Of a stretch of 35,664 nucleotides of DNA, positions 1 to 8,030 are shown piece by piece (position 1 is the stretch's first letter; every line of letters begins with the position of its first letter). The DNA is from a virus, in the IMG/VR virus record IMGVR_UViG_3300049596_000342, positions 1 through 35,664 of that record, one strand, 5' to 3'. Position numbers and translations under genes: made by a program. The notes under the pieces are model-generated. The model was not told the DNA's origin, made no database searches, and was given only the letters and a program-made list of their open reading frames with translations.

Positions 1-127
1 TAAGCATATAAGTTAGCATCCTCAACAATAGCGTGCACAATAAACAAGTCATCATCATAACGCCAATCACTTGTGCCCGTTATTGCTTGGTTTTTTCTGC
101 GTGTTATTTCAATCGTATATCCTGCAC
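1..127. repeat. Direct terminal repeat, left copy (contig overlap)
   Basis: The first 127 bases are identical to 35538-35664. The repeat lies inside one continuous reading frame that is restored when the two ends are joined, so the unit genome is 35,537 bp. A length of exactly 127 is a common de Bruijn assembler k-mer size, so this is best read as an assembly overlap on a circular or circularly permuted molecule, not a physical terminal repeat. Confidence 0.95.
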
Positions 128-1751
128 TTATAAGGTCAGACATTAAGTCTAACTCAGTTGGGTTTGAGTCGATGTTTCTGCGATATTGTCGCTCGGTATT
201 CATCTCATCAAGCCCGTTATACTCTTCGGCTTCCCACTTGTTATAACCTACGTTAATAGTTCCGTAAATCAAATCTTTTGCGGTTGTGAATATAGCTTTG
301 TCAACCAAACCGACATCGACAACTATTGTTGACTTATAAAACTCTTCAATACGTGCAATCTTTAATTCAGTTTCGTTGTTGTCAAACCCCCAACCGATGT
401 TAAATATTTTGCGACATTGCTCAAATAAATATTCGTATGATGTAAATAATTTTGGAACACTTGGCTCGGTTACTTGGCGAATAAATGAGCCCTTAGTTAT
501 TTGATAAAAGTCTAAACATTGATTTAACTCCTCTTCCATAACTACGGATGGGCAATCCTCATCCATGTATGCAGTTGGTAAAAACTTTAACAACTCTGGC
601 AAATAAACTGATGTGGCAACTGATGGCTCGCATGCTGAGCCTATTTTTTGCTCAAAGTAGGTATCATTTTCGTATACAATTTGAAAATCAGTTGGGTCAT
701 TAACACCTATACCTCCACCAGTTGACTTAAAAATTTCTATGTGATAGTAAAAAAACAAATATTCATTGTCATATAAAATTACTGTGCTGTTCGTTAACCC
801 CTCATCAAATGTAAAGCTCGCAGGCACACCATTTGTTAATGTAATGCCTGATGCTATTGTAGTAGTTCCTAAATCAACTAATGCTCCAGTAAATGGATTT
901 CTTTTGTTAACACGTAATATAACTGAAAAGTTTCCATTATACGATGGTGTTAATGTAAATGTACCTTTTGCATTCCAATTTACAACAAACTCATTTCCAT
1001 TAACGCAATTTTCAACATCGTTTTTGTCAAAGCCAGTAATGTATAAAAACTGACCATGTTTTACCCAATCAATTAAATCCATTGGGAATGCTAAGTTATC
1101 ATCGCCTCCCGCTTTTGCTACATAATTTGCACTTACATTATTAATATTAAATAAATAAAATTCATTTATAATATTGTTAGGTAAGTAAACTGGTATATCT
1201 ATAAACTTATTGCCCGTTGAAACTGTATTAAAAAAACCCGAATGCGTTTGGCCAGTATTGTTTGCCTTATCTTGCAACAATATATCTTGCCCCTCAATGT
1301 TTAATACCCTCAACAATGGTGGTGTAATCGCTTGCCCATCAAAGTTAGTTGTTGCCTCAATGTCAACATCTTGACCCATTCTACTCATAAACACATCGGT
1401 GCACTTCGATGCGGTAACGCTTAACTTAATGAAGCAATAATCGGCACATTGTCTTTCAAATGTATTGAAATCAAATGCACCAATAAAATAGTTTGTATAG
1501 CCATCGCCATCGGCACATTCGTAATCGATTTGCACTTGGTATTGACCGTTAGCGCCATTGGTTTGATACTCGGTATAAAGCAAATCGTAAGCCTCACCAA
1601 CCCATTCAAATGAATCAGTTGAGATGTTTATATTGATGCCATGATGCACAATGTTACGCGTTAAGTTGCCACCAATACCATTCCAACCTACTGGCGATTC
1701 AACAACGGTTGAAACACTTGAACTGTCTATTAATGTGAACTTCCAATTCAT
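1..1751 (-). CDS. Large tail protein (5' part of a gene that crosses the contig join)
   Basis: The ATG at 1749-1751 overlaps the TGA of the tape measure gene (ATGA overlap), and the frame stays open to base 1. Joined to 35075-35537 it gives 2,214 nt, a 737-aa protein. The N-terminus begins MNWKFTLIDSS. I recognise no catalytic motif. The residues look like a beta-rich structural protein, with many short N/D/T-rich strands. Its place directly after the tape measure is where siphoviruses encode the distal tail and tail-associated (baseplate hub) proteins, so a baseplate or tail-tip role is inferred from position, not from a recognised domain. The first 584 codons or so are on this piece. Confidence 0.8.
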   Translation of the reverse strand, partial: MNWKFTLIDSSSVSTVVESPVGWNGIGGNLTRNIVHHGININISTDSFEWVGEAYDLLYTEYQTNGANGQYQVQIDYECADGDGYTNYFIGAFDFNTFERQCADYCFIKLSVTASKCTDVFMSRMGQDVDIEATTNFDGQAITPPLLRVLNIEGQDILLQDKANNTGQTHSGFFNTVSTGNKFIDIPVYLPNNIINEFYLFNINNVSANYVAKAGGDDNLAFPMDLIDWVKHGQFLYITGFDKNDVENCVNGNEFVVNWNAKGTFTLTPSYNGNFSVILRVNKRNPFTGALVDLGTTTIASGITLTNGVPASFTFDEGLTNSTVILYDNEYLFFYYHIEIFKSTGGGIGVNDPTDFQIVYENDTYFEQKIGSACEPSVATSVYLPELLKFLPTAYMDEDCPSVVMEEELNQCLDFYQITKGSFIRQVTEPSVPKLFTSYEYLFEQCRKIFNIGWGFDNNETELKIARIEEFYKSTIVVDVGLVDKAIFTTAKDLIYGTINVGYNKWEAEEYNGLDEMNTERQYRRNIDSNPTELDLMSDLISAGYTIEITRRKNQAITGTSDWRYDDDLFIVHAIVEDANLYA

Positions 1752-4048
1752 GCTCTGTATCTCATTTTTTTGTTTCTAAATTCAACGCGGCTATTTTCTT
1801 TCAATAAAAAAGTTGTTAATCCTTGCTCATCAATATTGACATTCAAATTCGATTTGTGCTTGGCCATAATTCGGTCTAACTTATCGTAGTTAATGCCATC
1901 ACTACTTGCACTCTGTTTAGTTTGAAATTGTGCCGCAAGGTCGAATGTTCCGTTGGCTAATGCAGTTAAGATATTGTTTGCGAATGTAGGCTCAACTTCG
2001 CCGCTATTAAGCACTTTTAAAGATGGTAAATAGTCGGATGTAGATTGTCTATTGATTACGTATTCGCCTCGCTCAGCCTCAATCAATGTGCCTCCGCTTG
2101 AATGCAATTGACCTCCTACCATACCACCATCGGCAAACTTTGGCGGTTGTGTAGAACTAATGATGGCTATTTGTGCCGCTCCTGCAACCCCAGCGGCAGC
2201 CGCAGCAAATATGTTTGCAGGCGGTGGAACTGTTGCAAATGCCTTGGTAACTGCTAATGCAGTATTGATAATTGCTTGTGCTAAATCGGCTTGTTTTTGT
2301 GCCTCCCAAGCGCGTTGTTTTATTTGTGCTTCTTGTTGTGCGTATCTCTCCTCAATCTGTAAGCGTTGTGCATCTGTTAGATTCTTGTTTGCCAACTCAG
2401 CATCTTTACGCTCACTAAGTGATTCTAATATCGATGCGGTTTCGGCATCTCTATTTTGTTGGTTGATAGTGAAGATGGTGTCGGAAAGAGTTTGTGCTGA
2501 GGAAATTGCTAATTGAGTATATTCCTTTATTGCTTGTTCTCTCCTTAGTTTGTCTTCGGCTGCTGTTTTTGCTGCTGCCGCTTTTTCATCATCTTGTTTT
2601 TTTTGTGCGGCTGCTGCCCATGCTTCTAAATCTGCATCGTAATAGTCATCTTGCGCGTATTTTTTATCCACCAACATTCTAACAAATGCATCATATTCTT
2701 TGTCAAATTGGTCATACTTTAAAATTAATTCGCTATCAGTAAAATCTTGAGTTAAAAAAAATTGTTCTTTCTTTAATTGAGTTAATTTTTCAAAGTAAGC
2801 CGCTTGTTCTGTAATTGATGTGGAAGACTCAATTGCTAATTGATTAGCCGCCATTTCTTCACGTATTTGTCGCAATCTATCTTGTAGTGATTTATCGTTA
2901 GCTGCCTTTAAATCTTGCAATGCTTTATTATCAGAAATCTTTTTATCTTGTGCTGCCTTTTCGCGGGCTGCTTTATCTGCATCGGCTTTTTGTTTATTGT
3001 ACTTATCATTTATATCAGCCTCTTCTTGTTTAAATTTCTTAAATAATAAAATAGTGTTTTCTTCAATAACTGCTCCATCGGCTTTACTTGTCATCAAATC
3101 CGATTTTTCCTTTTCGTATGATTGCCTTAATAATGCCAATTCACGCTCACGTGCATCTTTAATTAATTCAGCACGTATTTTATTATTCTTTTCAATCAAT
3201 TCATTGTTAGCGCCAAGTGTAGCAAGTTTTTTTTCTAACTTTGCGGTTTCATCTTCTGCAAATATCATTTCGGTAACCAAATAAGCTATACCCGCAATCA
3301 ATAAAGTTAATCCAGCAGTTGCAACCGCAGATGCAGTAGCTATGCTTGTACCCATTACTCTTGCACTAACAGTCACCGCCTTTTGTGCCCCATCCAACAC
3401 ATACGTTCTTAAGGCCCCCTCAGTTGTGGCTATGTTTGCTAATTCTTGAACACCTTGCAACAATGCCATTGCGCCTTGGGCTTGCGCTAATGTTTTCGTT
3501 AACTTCTCGTTCTCACTTCCAAACAATGATGCAGCACCCGCAGCAACTGAAGCCGCTGCCGCTATTCCTCTAAATGCAGTCACAACCGCATCAATTCGCT
3601 TTGTGTCGCTCGCTAATGCCTTAACCTTATCGTTAACATCGCCGATCGTATCGGTTAACTCTGCGGCGCGTTTTGTGGCTTCTCTTAATTCCTTTTCGCC
3701 TAATGACCCACTACTAATCTGCGCCTTTAATTCTTTCAACTCCTGCTTCATTGACTTAAAGCCACCACCCGCTTGCTTGGTTTCTTTCGTTACCTCAGCT
3801 AAATGGTCGGCAAATCCTTCCATCACACCCGCTTGAATCTCGGCCATAAGCCCATCGACCTCGTTGGACAATTTGCCCATTTCGGTTGTGGATTTATTTA
3901 AGTTTTGGATAAATTCCTTTTGCTCATTGTTTACTTGCGCAAACGCGGCCGCATCATCTTTGCTTATCTTACCAAGTAATTCAAGTTGCTTTATAGCAGG
4001 CTCAAGTCCTGATGTGTCTGCAACGAATTTAATTATTACATTTTCCAA
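1748..4048 (-). CDS. Tail tape measure protein
   Basis: This 766-aa protein should set tail length and be ejected with the DNA. The N-terminus (VIIKFVADTSGLEPAIKQLE) is typical of tape measure proteins. Long charged coiled-coil stretches follow (about residues 60-150 and 270-560, rich in K/E/A/Q). A hydrophobic segment lies near 235-265 (AVATAGLTLLIAGIAYLV), with a second Ala-rich hydrophobic stretch near 615-655. The start is a TTG (4046-4048), because the first in-frame Met is about residue 57 and the conserved N-terminus would be lost. An in-frame TAA lies 6 nt upstream. At roughly 1.5 angstroms per residue the tail would be about 115 nm, which is inference. The stop overlaps the next gene as ATGA. 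Confidence 0.88.
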   Translation of the reverse strand: MENVIIKFVADTSGLEPAIKQLELLGKISKDDAAAFAQVNNEQKEFIQNLNKSTTEMGKLSNEVDGLMAEIQAGVMEGFADHLAEVTKETKQAGGGFKSMKQELKELKAQISSGSLGEKELREATKRAAELTDTIGDVNDKVKALASDTKRIDAVVTAFRGIAAAASVAAGAASLFGSENEKLTKTLAQAQGAMALLQGVQELANIATTEGALRTYVLDGAQKAVTVSARVMGTSIATASAVATAGLTLLIAGIAYLVTEMIFAEDETAKLEKKLATLGANNELIEKNNKIRAELIKDARERELALLRQSYEKEKSDLMTSKADGAVIEENTILLFKKFKQEEADINDKYNKQKADADKAAREKAAQDKKISDNKALQDLKAANDKSLQDRLRQIREEMAANQLAIESSTSITEQAAYFEKLTQLKKEQFFLTQDFTDSELILKYDQFDKEYDAFVRMLVDKKYAQDDYYDADLEAWAAAAQKKQDDEKAAAAKTAAEDKLRREQAIKEYTQLAISSAQTLSDTIFTINQQNRDAETASILESLSERKDAELANKNLTDAQRLQIEERYAQQEAQIKQRAWEAQKQADLAQAIINTALAVTKAFATVPPPANIFAAAAAGVAGAAQIAIISSTQPPKFADGGMVGGQLHSSGGTLIEAERGEYVINRQSTSDYLPSLKVLNSGEVEPTFANNILTALANGTFDLAAQFQTKQSASSDGINYDKLDRIMAKHKSNLNVNIDEQGLTTFLLKENSRVEFRNKKMRYRA

Positions 4049-4054
4049 CTGCCA

Positions 4055-4336
4055 TTACTTTTTAGGCGTTTTTGGTTGTGGCTTCTTTGCCTCATTAGCA
4101 AAGAAAAAGAAATCCCACAAATTTAGTAAATTAATTTGATAATTCGCGGGTAAATATTTTAATACGGTAATCTTTAATCTTTCTCGGCTTGCAATTCCAT
4201 CCCTAATGTCTGTAACGAAAGAATATCCCGTTGAATCTGCTCGACTTTTTCCACTATCGCCAAATACGTCAGGGAAGTGTCGCCTGACTTCGCTAAAAAC
4301 GGCACTAATTTCTTTATTGGCATTGACAAAAAAAAA
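4055..4336 (-). CDS. -1 frameshift extension of the tail assembly chaperone (gpGT-like)
   Basis: This open frame of 93 codons has no usable start codon. It begins directly after an in-frame TAG (4337-4339), exactly at a run of nine T (4336-4328 on the minus strand). It lies in the -1 frame of the 196-aa gene upstream of the tape measure. There the run reads AGT TTT TTT TTG in frame 0, so the heptamer T TTT TTT is a perfect X XXY YYZ slippery site. The frame continues past the upstream gene's stop and fills most of the 125-nt gap before the tape measure, ending in a K/P-rich tail (KKPQPKTPKK). This matches the G/GT arrangement of lambda-like tail chaperones. The predicted fusion is about 236 aa. 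No Shine-Dalgarno-like stimulator was identified. Confidence 0.62.
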   Translation of the reverse strand, partial: FFFVNANKEISAVFSEVRRHFPDVFGDSGKSRADSTGYSFVTDIRDGIASRERLKITVLKYLPANYQINLLNLWDFFFFANEAKKPQPKTPKK

Positions 4337-4764
4337 CTATCGCCCGCGTTTTCTTTCCAGTTCTTAATCTTTTTTTCGTTAGCCTTAAAGTCATAACGTG
4401 TCAATGGCTCACTTTTATCCACAAATGCAACCGAAGCAACCTTATATATTATATCCTTGCTTATAATGAAGTTACAACGCTCCTCAAATCGCATTTGCAG
4501 TTTGATTATTTCGTTGAGGTTAATTTTCTTTGGATCACTTAACAACTTGCTCATTGCTGCGTTGTAATTCTTAATGTAATCGTTTGTGACTCCGTTTTGC
4601 ATTTCTTGGTAGAATGTTAACGCTTCTAACCCACGCTCATAAGGTAGGTTGTTTTTATCGACAAACTCAAAGTAGTCCACGCCTCCACACTTAAACGCGA
4701 ATTCAAGCGGGAATTCAGATTTATAAGTTGGTGGTAAGTTCTTGAATAGGTTTCGGAAGTTCAT
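4174..4764 (-). CDS. Putative tail assembly chaperone (frame-0 product)
   Basis: This 196-aa soluble, mostly helical protein has no motif that I can name. Its position immediately upstream of the tape measure is that of the siphovirus tail assembly chaperone, which coats the tape measure during tail assembly. A slippery T9 run lies at codons 143-146, and the -1 frame from there is open for 93 codons (listed separately), which supports the call. The start at 4764 overlaps the end of the preceding 66-aa gene by 44 nt. The next in-frame Met is about residue 56, so no better start is seen. In lambda the slip site lies close to the end of G. Here about 50 frame-0 codons follow it, which is unusual. 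Confidence 0.65.
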   Translation of the reverse strand: MNFRNLFKNLPPTYKSEFPLEFAFKCGGVDYFEFVDKNNLPYERGLEALTFYQEMQNGVTNDYIKNYNAAMSKLLSDPKKINLNEIIKLQMRFEERCNFIISKDIIYKVASVAFVDKSEPLTRYDFKANEKKIKNWKENAGDSFFLSMPIKKLVPFLAKSGDTSLTYLAIVEKVEQIQRDILSLQTLGMELQAEKD

Positions 4765-4921
4765 TGTTGTGAGTGTATTGTTTAGTTCTTAGATTAATTA
4801 TTACTTTATTGTCTGTTTTGTTATACGTGCGCTTCTTTGCACTGCCTCCACATCCGCACGTTTGACCAGTGTAAGTGTAGCCAAGTGATAGTAGAAACTT
4901 ATGTGCATCTTCAATCTCCAT
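4721..4921 (-). CDS. Small hypothetical protein with a CGCGG motif
   Basis: This 66-aa protein is not one I recognise. It begins MEIEDAHKFLLSLGYTYTG and then has TCGCGGSAKKR (about residues 21-31), a Cys-Gly cluster followed by basic residues. That cluster could bind metal or form disulphides, but only two Cys are visible. It overlaps the membrane-protein gene upstream by 11 nt and the chaperone gene downstream by 44 nt, so it is probably translated by coupling within the tail operon. The tight packing and the absence of a competing frame support it as real. Confidence 0.6.
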   Translation of the reverse strand: MEIEDAHKFLLSLGYTYTGQTCGCGGSAKKRTYNKTDNKVIINLRTKQYTHNNELPKPIQELTTNL

Positions 4922-5201
4922 GATAATACATTTTAGATGTTAACGCGTTAAGGCCACATAGTATAAGTAAGTAAGGTAACAAGTGTAAGTCGGTTACAAA
5001 ATATAACCAACCCATTAAACCCCAAACCGATGCCATACAAGGCGGGCAATCGAATAGCGGTTTGCTCCAATAGTCGCCAACATAAAGGCGAATATAGTTT
5101 GCTGCTTGCTCGAATAACATACCCTCACGCGTTAGGCAATGAACACCTAAACACGCTAAGCTATTCAGGACAAGGACAAGGGATAATGGCAGTTGTATCA
5201 T
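4911..5201 (-). CDS. Small membrane protein with a CPPC motif
   Basis: This 96-aa protein has three hydrophobic stretches: residues 3-22 (LPLSLVLVLNSLACLGVHCL), about 55-69 around CMASVWGLMGWLYFV, and about 74-84 (HLLPYLLILCG). FDCPPCMASVWG (about 50-61) holds a CxxC pair at the edge of the second segment. The function is unknown. A holin-like or virion-associated membrane role is possible but unsupported. The start overlaps the upstream gene by 41 nt. The next in-frame Met (about residue 28) would remove the first membrane segment, so the longer form is preferred. Confidence 0.6.
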   Translation of the reverse strand: MIQLPLSLVLVLNSLACLGVHCLTREGMLFEQAANYIRLYVGDYWSKPLFDCPPCMASVWGLMGWLYFVTDLHLLPYLLILCGLNALTSKMYYHGD

Positions 5202-5520
5202 CTTCAGTTATGTTTATGAAGTTAAGGGTAATCGATGAATAAGTTGTCCCACAAATATCAAAGGTTGTGACATCGCAGCCATTTAGAATCTCAACCTTTA
5301 CGATGCCAGTGCCGATGTTCCAGAATCCGTTGTTGTTCATTTCAATGACTGCATCGTATAGGCCGCTTGTTACATCTTTTTTTAATACCCATCCATTTAA
5401 ATAGGTAAACTTAATAACGTAGTTAGTATCGTTTGTGAATGTCGGTGAACTAAATTCTAATACCTCAGCGCAGCCGCTAATGTCTTGGGTGTAGCTTGTT
5501 AGGCAATTAAGTATGCTCAT
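5161..5520 (-). CDS. Hypothetical beta-rich protein
   Basis: This 119-aa protein contains alternating polar and hydrophobic strands and several Cys (SILNCLTSYTQDISGCAEV near the start, PCPCPE at the C-terminus). I recognise no family. Its position among tail and head genes suggests a minor virion component, perhaps an Ig-like decoration domain, which is inference only. The start lies 3 nt after the stop of a 23-codon micro-ORF. Confidence 0.6.
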   Translation of the reverse strand: MSILNCLTSYTQDISGCAEVLEFSSPTFTNDTNYVIKFTYLNGWVLKKDVTSGLYDAVIEMNNNGFWNIGTGIVKVEILNGCDVTTFDICGTTYSSITLNFINITEDDTTAIIPCPCPE

Positions 5521-5523
5521 GTT

Positions 5524-5595
5524 TTATTTTTTATATTGTGCCATACGTGTCCACCATATGATGACCGCAATGGCTATGTTTAGTAAGTCAATCAT
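5524..5595 (-). CDS. 23-aa single-span membrane micro-ORF
   Basis: This short frame starts with an ATG (5593-5595) that overlaps the TGA of the methyltransferase gene (ATGA coupling). It ends in TAA 3 nt before the next start, so it exactly fills the gap. The product starts MIDLLNIAIAVIIWW, then RMAQYKK: one hydrophobic segment of about 13 residues and a basic C-terminus, which predicts a tiny membrane peptide. The exact fit and coupling support translation. No function can be assigned. Confidence 0.5.
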   Translation of the reverse strand: MIDLLNIAIAVIIWWTRMAQYKK

Positions 5596-6119
5596 TTTTT
5601 TATTCCGTAAAAATACAAATCTTGTGGGAAGTCTATACGTGTTTTAAATTTATAATTAGAAAATATCTCATCACAATTTAACACACTTCTAATATCTGCC
5701 TCACTTAAGTTGCGATAGTAGTCATTAGTAAACGGTGAATCCTTTGGCGATGTGCGCTTTGTGCCATGCTCGGGTCTTCCTGGCGCCGCACAACTAAATA
5801 AAAACAAACCGCCATCTTTTAGTAAGTTGTTAATCACATTTTTTAACGTTTGTTGCCAATGCTCATCATGCTCAAAGCACTCAGTTGAAATCACAACATC
5901 GAATAAATCATCAGACTTAAACAAGTGACCACTACAAACTACATCAACATTCTTGCCCTCGCCGATATCGATACCAGTGTAGTTGCATTGCTCAAATAGG
6001 TAACGGTTGTTGCCATTAATGTCAAGTGAGCCGATGTCTAACACGCTTGTTCCGACAAAAAATTCATCGTGCGCGTATTTTACAAGCTCACACCATTCTC
6101 TTTGTTCTCTGTGTGCCAT
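5592..6119 (-). CDS. SAM-dependent methyltransferase, type 11-like
   Basis: This 175-aa protein has a class I Rossmann methyltransferase pattern. Motif I is VLDIGSLDINGNN (about residues 24-36). An acidic residue follows strand 2 (YTGIDIGEG), then FDVVISTECFEH (motif IV region) and LLKDGGLFLFSCAAPG (post-motif). The substrate is unknown. It is shorter than many family members but appears intact. The start ATG overlaps the stop of the glycosyltransferase-like gene by one base (TAATG), so the two are probably co-translated and may modify the same target, such as a virion or host surface glycan. That pairing is inference. Confidence 0.78.
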   Translation of the reverse strand: MAHREQREWCELVKYAHDEFFVGTSVLDIGSLDINGNNRYLFEQCNYTGIDIGEGKNVDVVCSGHLFKSDDLFDVVISTECFEHDEHWQQTLKNVINNLLKDGGLFLFSCAAPGRPEHGTKRTSPKDSPFTNDYYRNLSEADIRSVLNCDEIFSNYKFKTRIDFPQDLYFYGIKK

Positions 6120-6727
6120 TACTTTTTATATTTAGTTAAGAAAGTTTGATTGTCATTCAACTGAATCATTCCAAATTCAGGCAGTTGTGTAGTTGTGCTA
6201 ATCTCGGATTGAATACTTAAGCCATGCAACTCGTAAGGTGTTGAATTTTGTGCTAACCAGTCATCCCCATTTGCAATCAATAAGTCTTCGGGTATAGCAA
6301 CATACTTAGATTTATGCATCAACATCATACATCCCCATCCGTATGGGCGTTGCTTCATTGATTTCAAATGTATGTTAGCATCCTTTTTTAATTGATAGTT
6401 TTCAAATGCCATACCGATAACACCAACGTGCTGCAATGAATCATCGAATATCGATAAGAATGCAGGATTAAAGTTAATGTCATCGTTGCATATTAAGATG
6501 TTATCATACTTAGCGCGCTCAACTCCGTAATTCCACGCGGGATTTACGTAAATATTTTCAGCCATTAAGTGTATGTCATACTTAGCGTTAAGCGGCAACG
6601 GTCTATATTCGGTTGTGTCGTTGTCAATTATGATTACCTCGCCAACGGATTCGCAGTTGCATAGGTCTTCAACAAGCTTAATAATGCGTGGACTTCTCCA
6701 CATAGTTGGAATGATTACGCTAAACAT
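6119..6727 (-). CDS. GT-A fold glycosyltransferase-like protein
   Basis: This 202-aa protein begins with the nucleotide-sugar binding strand typical of family 2-like transferases (FSVIIPTMWRSPRIIKLVEDL). VGEVIIIDND (about residues 28-37) follows, then NILICNDDINF (about 76-86), whose DD is placed like the DxD metal/sugar-nucleotide motif. PYGWGCMMLMHKS lies further on, and NGDDWLA (about 148-154) could supply the catalytic acid. The donor and acceptor are unknown. It starts inside the 3' end of the large terminase (8-nt overlap) and is followed by a methyltransferase. It may decorate virion proteins, which is inference. Confidence 0.7.
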   Translation of the reverse strand: MFSVIIPTMWRSPRIIKLVEDLCNCESVGEVIIIDNDTTEYRPLPLNAKYDIHLMAENIYVNPAWNYGVERAKYDNILICNDDINFNPAFLSIFDDSLQHVGVIGMAFENYQLKKDANIHLKSMKQRPYGWGCMMLMHKSKYVAIPEDLLIANGDDWLAQNSTPYELHGLSIQSEISTTTQLPEFGMIQLNDNQTFLTKYKK

Positions 6728-8030
6728 TTGACAAATATATGAAATTTTTTAGATAAGTGTTACATGCATAACGAAATGTGTCTAATGCATCCGCTTGCTG
6801 AGTCGGATCGTTTCGGTCTGTTTTCTTTATTGTCCCATCGGGCAACACCGCAACGTTTTCCAAATCAAATTGTAAGCCCTTAGTAAACTGTGGGTCAAGT
6901 TCTACATTGCCACGCGCAAGAAGTGAGTTAACTAACATTCGGTTGTCTTCTAACGATGGGTTAACGCTTGGCACTAACATTTGATTGTTGCTAAGGTTAA
7001 ACTTCTGGCGAATAACAACATAATAGTTGAGGTTATCCTGCACTAATGCACTCGATGACTTGCCACTTGCATCGCCAGTTACTTGGTAAAGTGCATTGCC
7101 ATACTTAGACTTAATCACATCACAAAGTTGATAGATGTCGCTATTGGCTAACTTAATCGTTTCTTTAACGCGTATCGTTGATGGCGGCATTACTTGCAAC
7201 ACTGAACAACATATAGGATTTCGGTTAAAGTCAAAGCTAAGTATGATGGGCAGTTGTTTGTTAAGTTCAACGGGCTTAAGGTGTTTAGTCGAATCGTAAG
7301 CGTATGCCCATCGGTTGCCATCCATATCGAAGTTGGTCCAATCGCCACCGATAAACTGCCGCTTATAACGCTCATCCATACGTGACCATACCTTGCGTTG
7401 CTCCTCGGTTACGAAAGCATTGTCATCGGGCAAGGCTAACTGATAGTAAAACTCTGGCCCTAACTCGCCTTTTAAGTAAGGAATATGAATCTCATCCTTA
7501 ATCCACGTTTGCGTTGGGTTAAATGTTGCAAGTATCAAAGGTGTGGGCATCTTATCAATGTACCAGGAGCCAACGCGTGAGCTGCCGATATTCCATAACT
7601 TCTTACTCAACTCTTCAATCTGCTCAAAGTATATTCCGTTTGTTTCAAGTCCTAAGAAAGCATTTAACTCGGGGTCATGGCTAATATTTTCAGCCATAAA
7701 GAATATCTTTGATTTGGTCTTAGTATTTTCTAAGAAGTAGTTTGACTTATCGCGTGACCACCTAAAGTGTGTTGAGCCATCGATAATCTTTTCAAATGTC
7801 GGTATAATTGTCTTTACTAACTTAGGAAAGTCGGAACGTATAACGTGCCACTTACTGCCTGGATACATCGATGCCAAACGTAAACAGATCGTGGCACAAA
7901 TAAAAGACTTGCCACCACGAATTGCGCCGCCATAAAGCAAGTTGCGCTTCTCTGTCGCGCCTTGAGCAGCCGCCATCGCTTGTATGTAAAAGTCATATTG
8001 CTTTGGGTTGGCTTGTAAATCGACATTCAT
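6720..8030 (-). CDS. terL: Terminase large subunit (packaging ATPase and nuclease)
   Basis: This 436-aa protein cleaves concatemers and drives DNA into the prohead through the portal. The Walker A is GGAIRGGKS (residues 34-42), the Walker B is GIYFEQIEE (132-140) with E140 as the likely catalytic base, and the coupling motif is ATFNPT (168-173). The RNase H-like nuclease domain shows LSFDFNRNP (D267), VTGDASGKS (D320) and QQADALDTFRYA (D414/D417). The length is normal for a phage TerL. The start ATG at 8030 abuts the end of the small terminase gene. The downstream genes are unusual because the portal does not follow; it lies about 9 kb further along the transcript. Confidence 0.95.
   Translation of the reverse strand: MNVDLQANPKQYDFYIQAMAAAQGATEKRNLLYGGAIRGGKSFICATICLRLASMYPGSKWHVIRSDFPKLVKTIIPTFEKIIDGSTHFRWSRDKSNYFLENTKTKSKIFFMAENISHDPELNAFLGLETNGIYFEQIEELSKKLWNIGSSRVGSWYIDKMPTPLILATFNPTQTWIKDEIHIPYLKGELGPEFYYQLALPDDNAFVTEEQRKVWSRMDERYKRQFIGGDWTNFDMDGNRWAYAYDSTKHLKPVELNKQLPIILSFDFNRNPICCSVLQVMPPSTIRVKETIKLANSDIYQLCDVIKSKYGNALYQVTGDASGKSSSALVQDNLNYYVVIRQKFNLSNNQMLVPSVNPSLEDNRMLVNSLLARGNVELDPQFTKGLQFDLENVAVLPDGTIKKTDRNDPTQQADALDTFRYACNTYLKNFIYLSNV

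Noticed and set aside
2160-2516. 118-aa plus-strand ORF rich in A and C
   Set aside because: Shadow of the Ala/Gln/Lys-rich tape measure coding strand.
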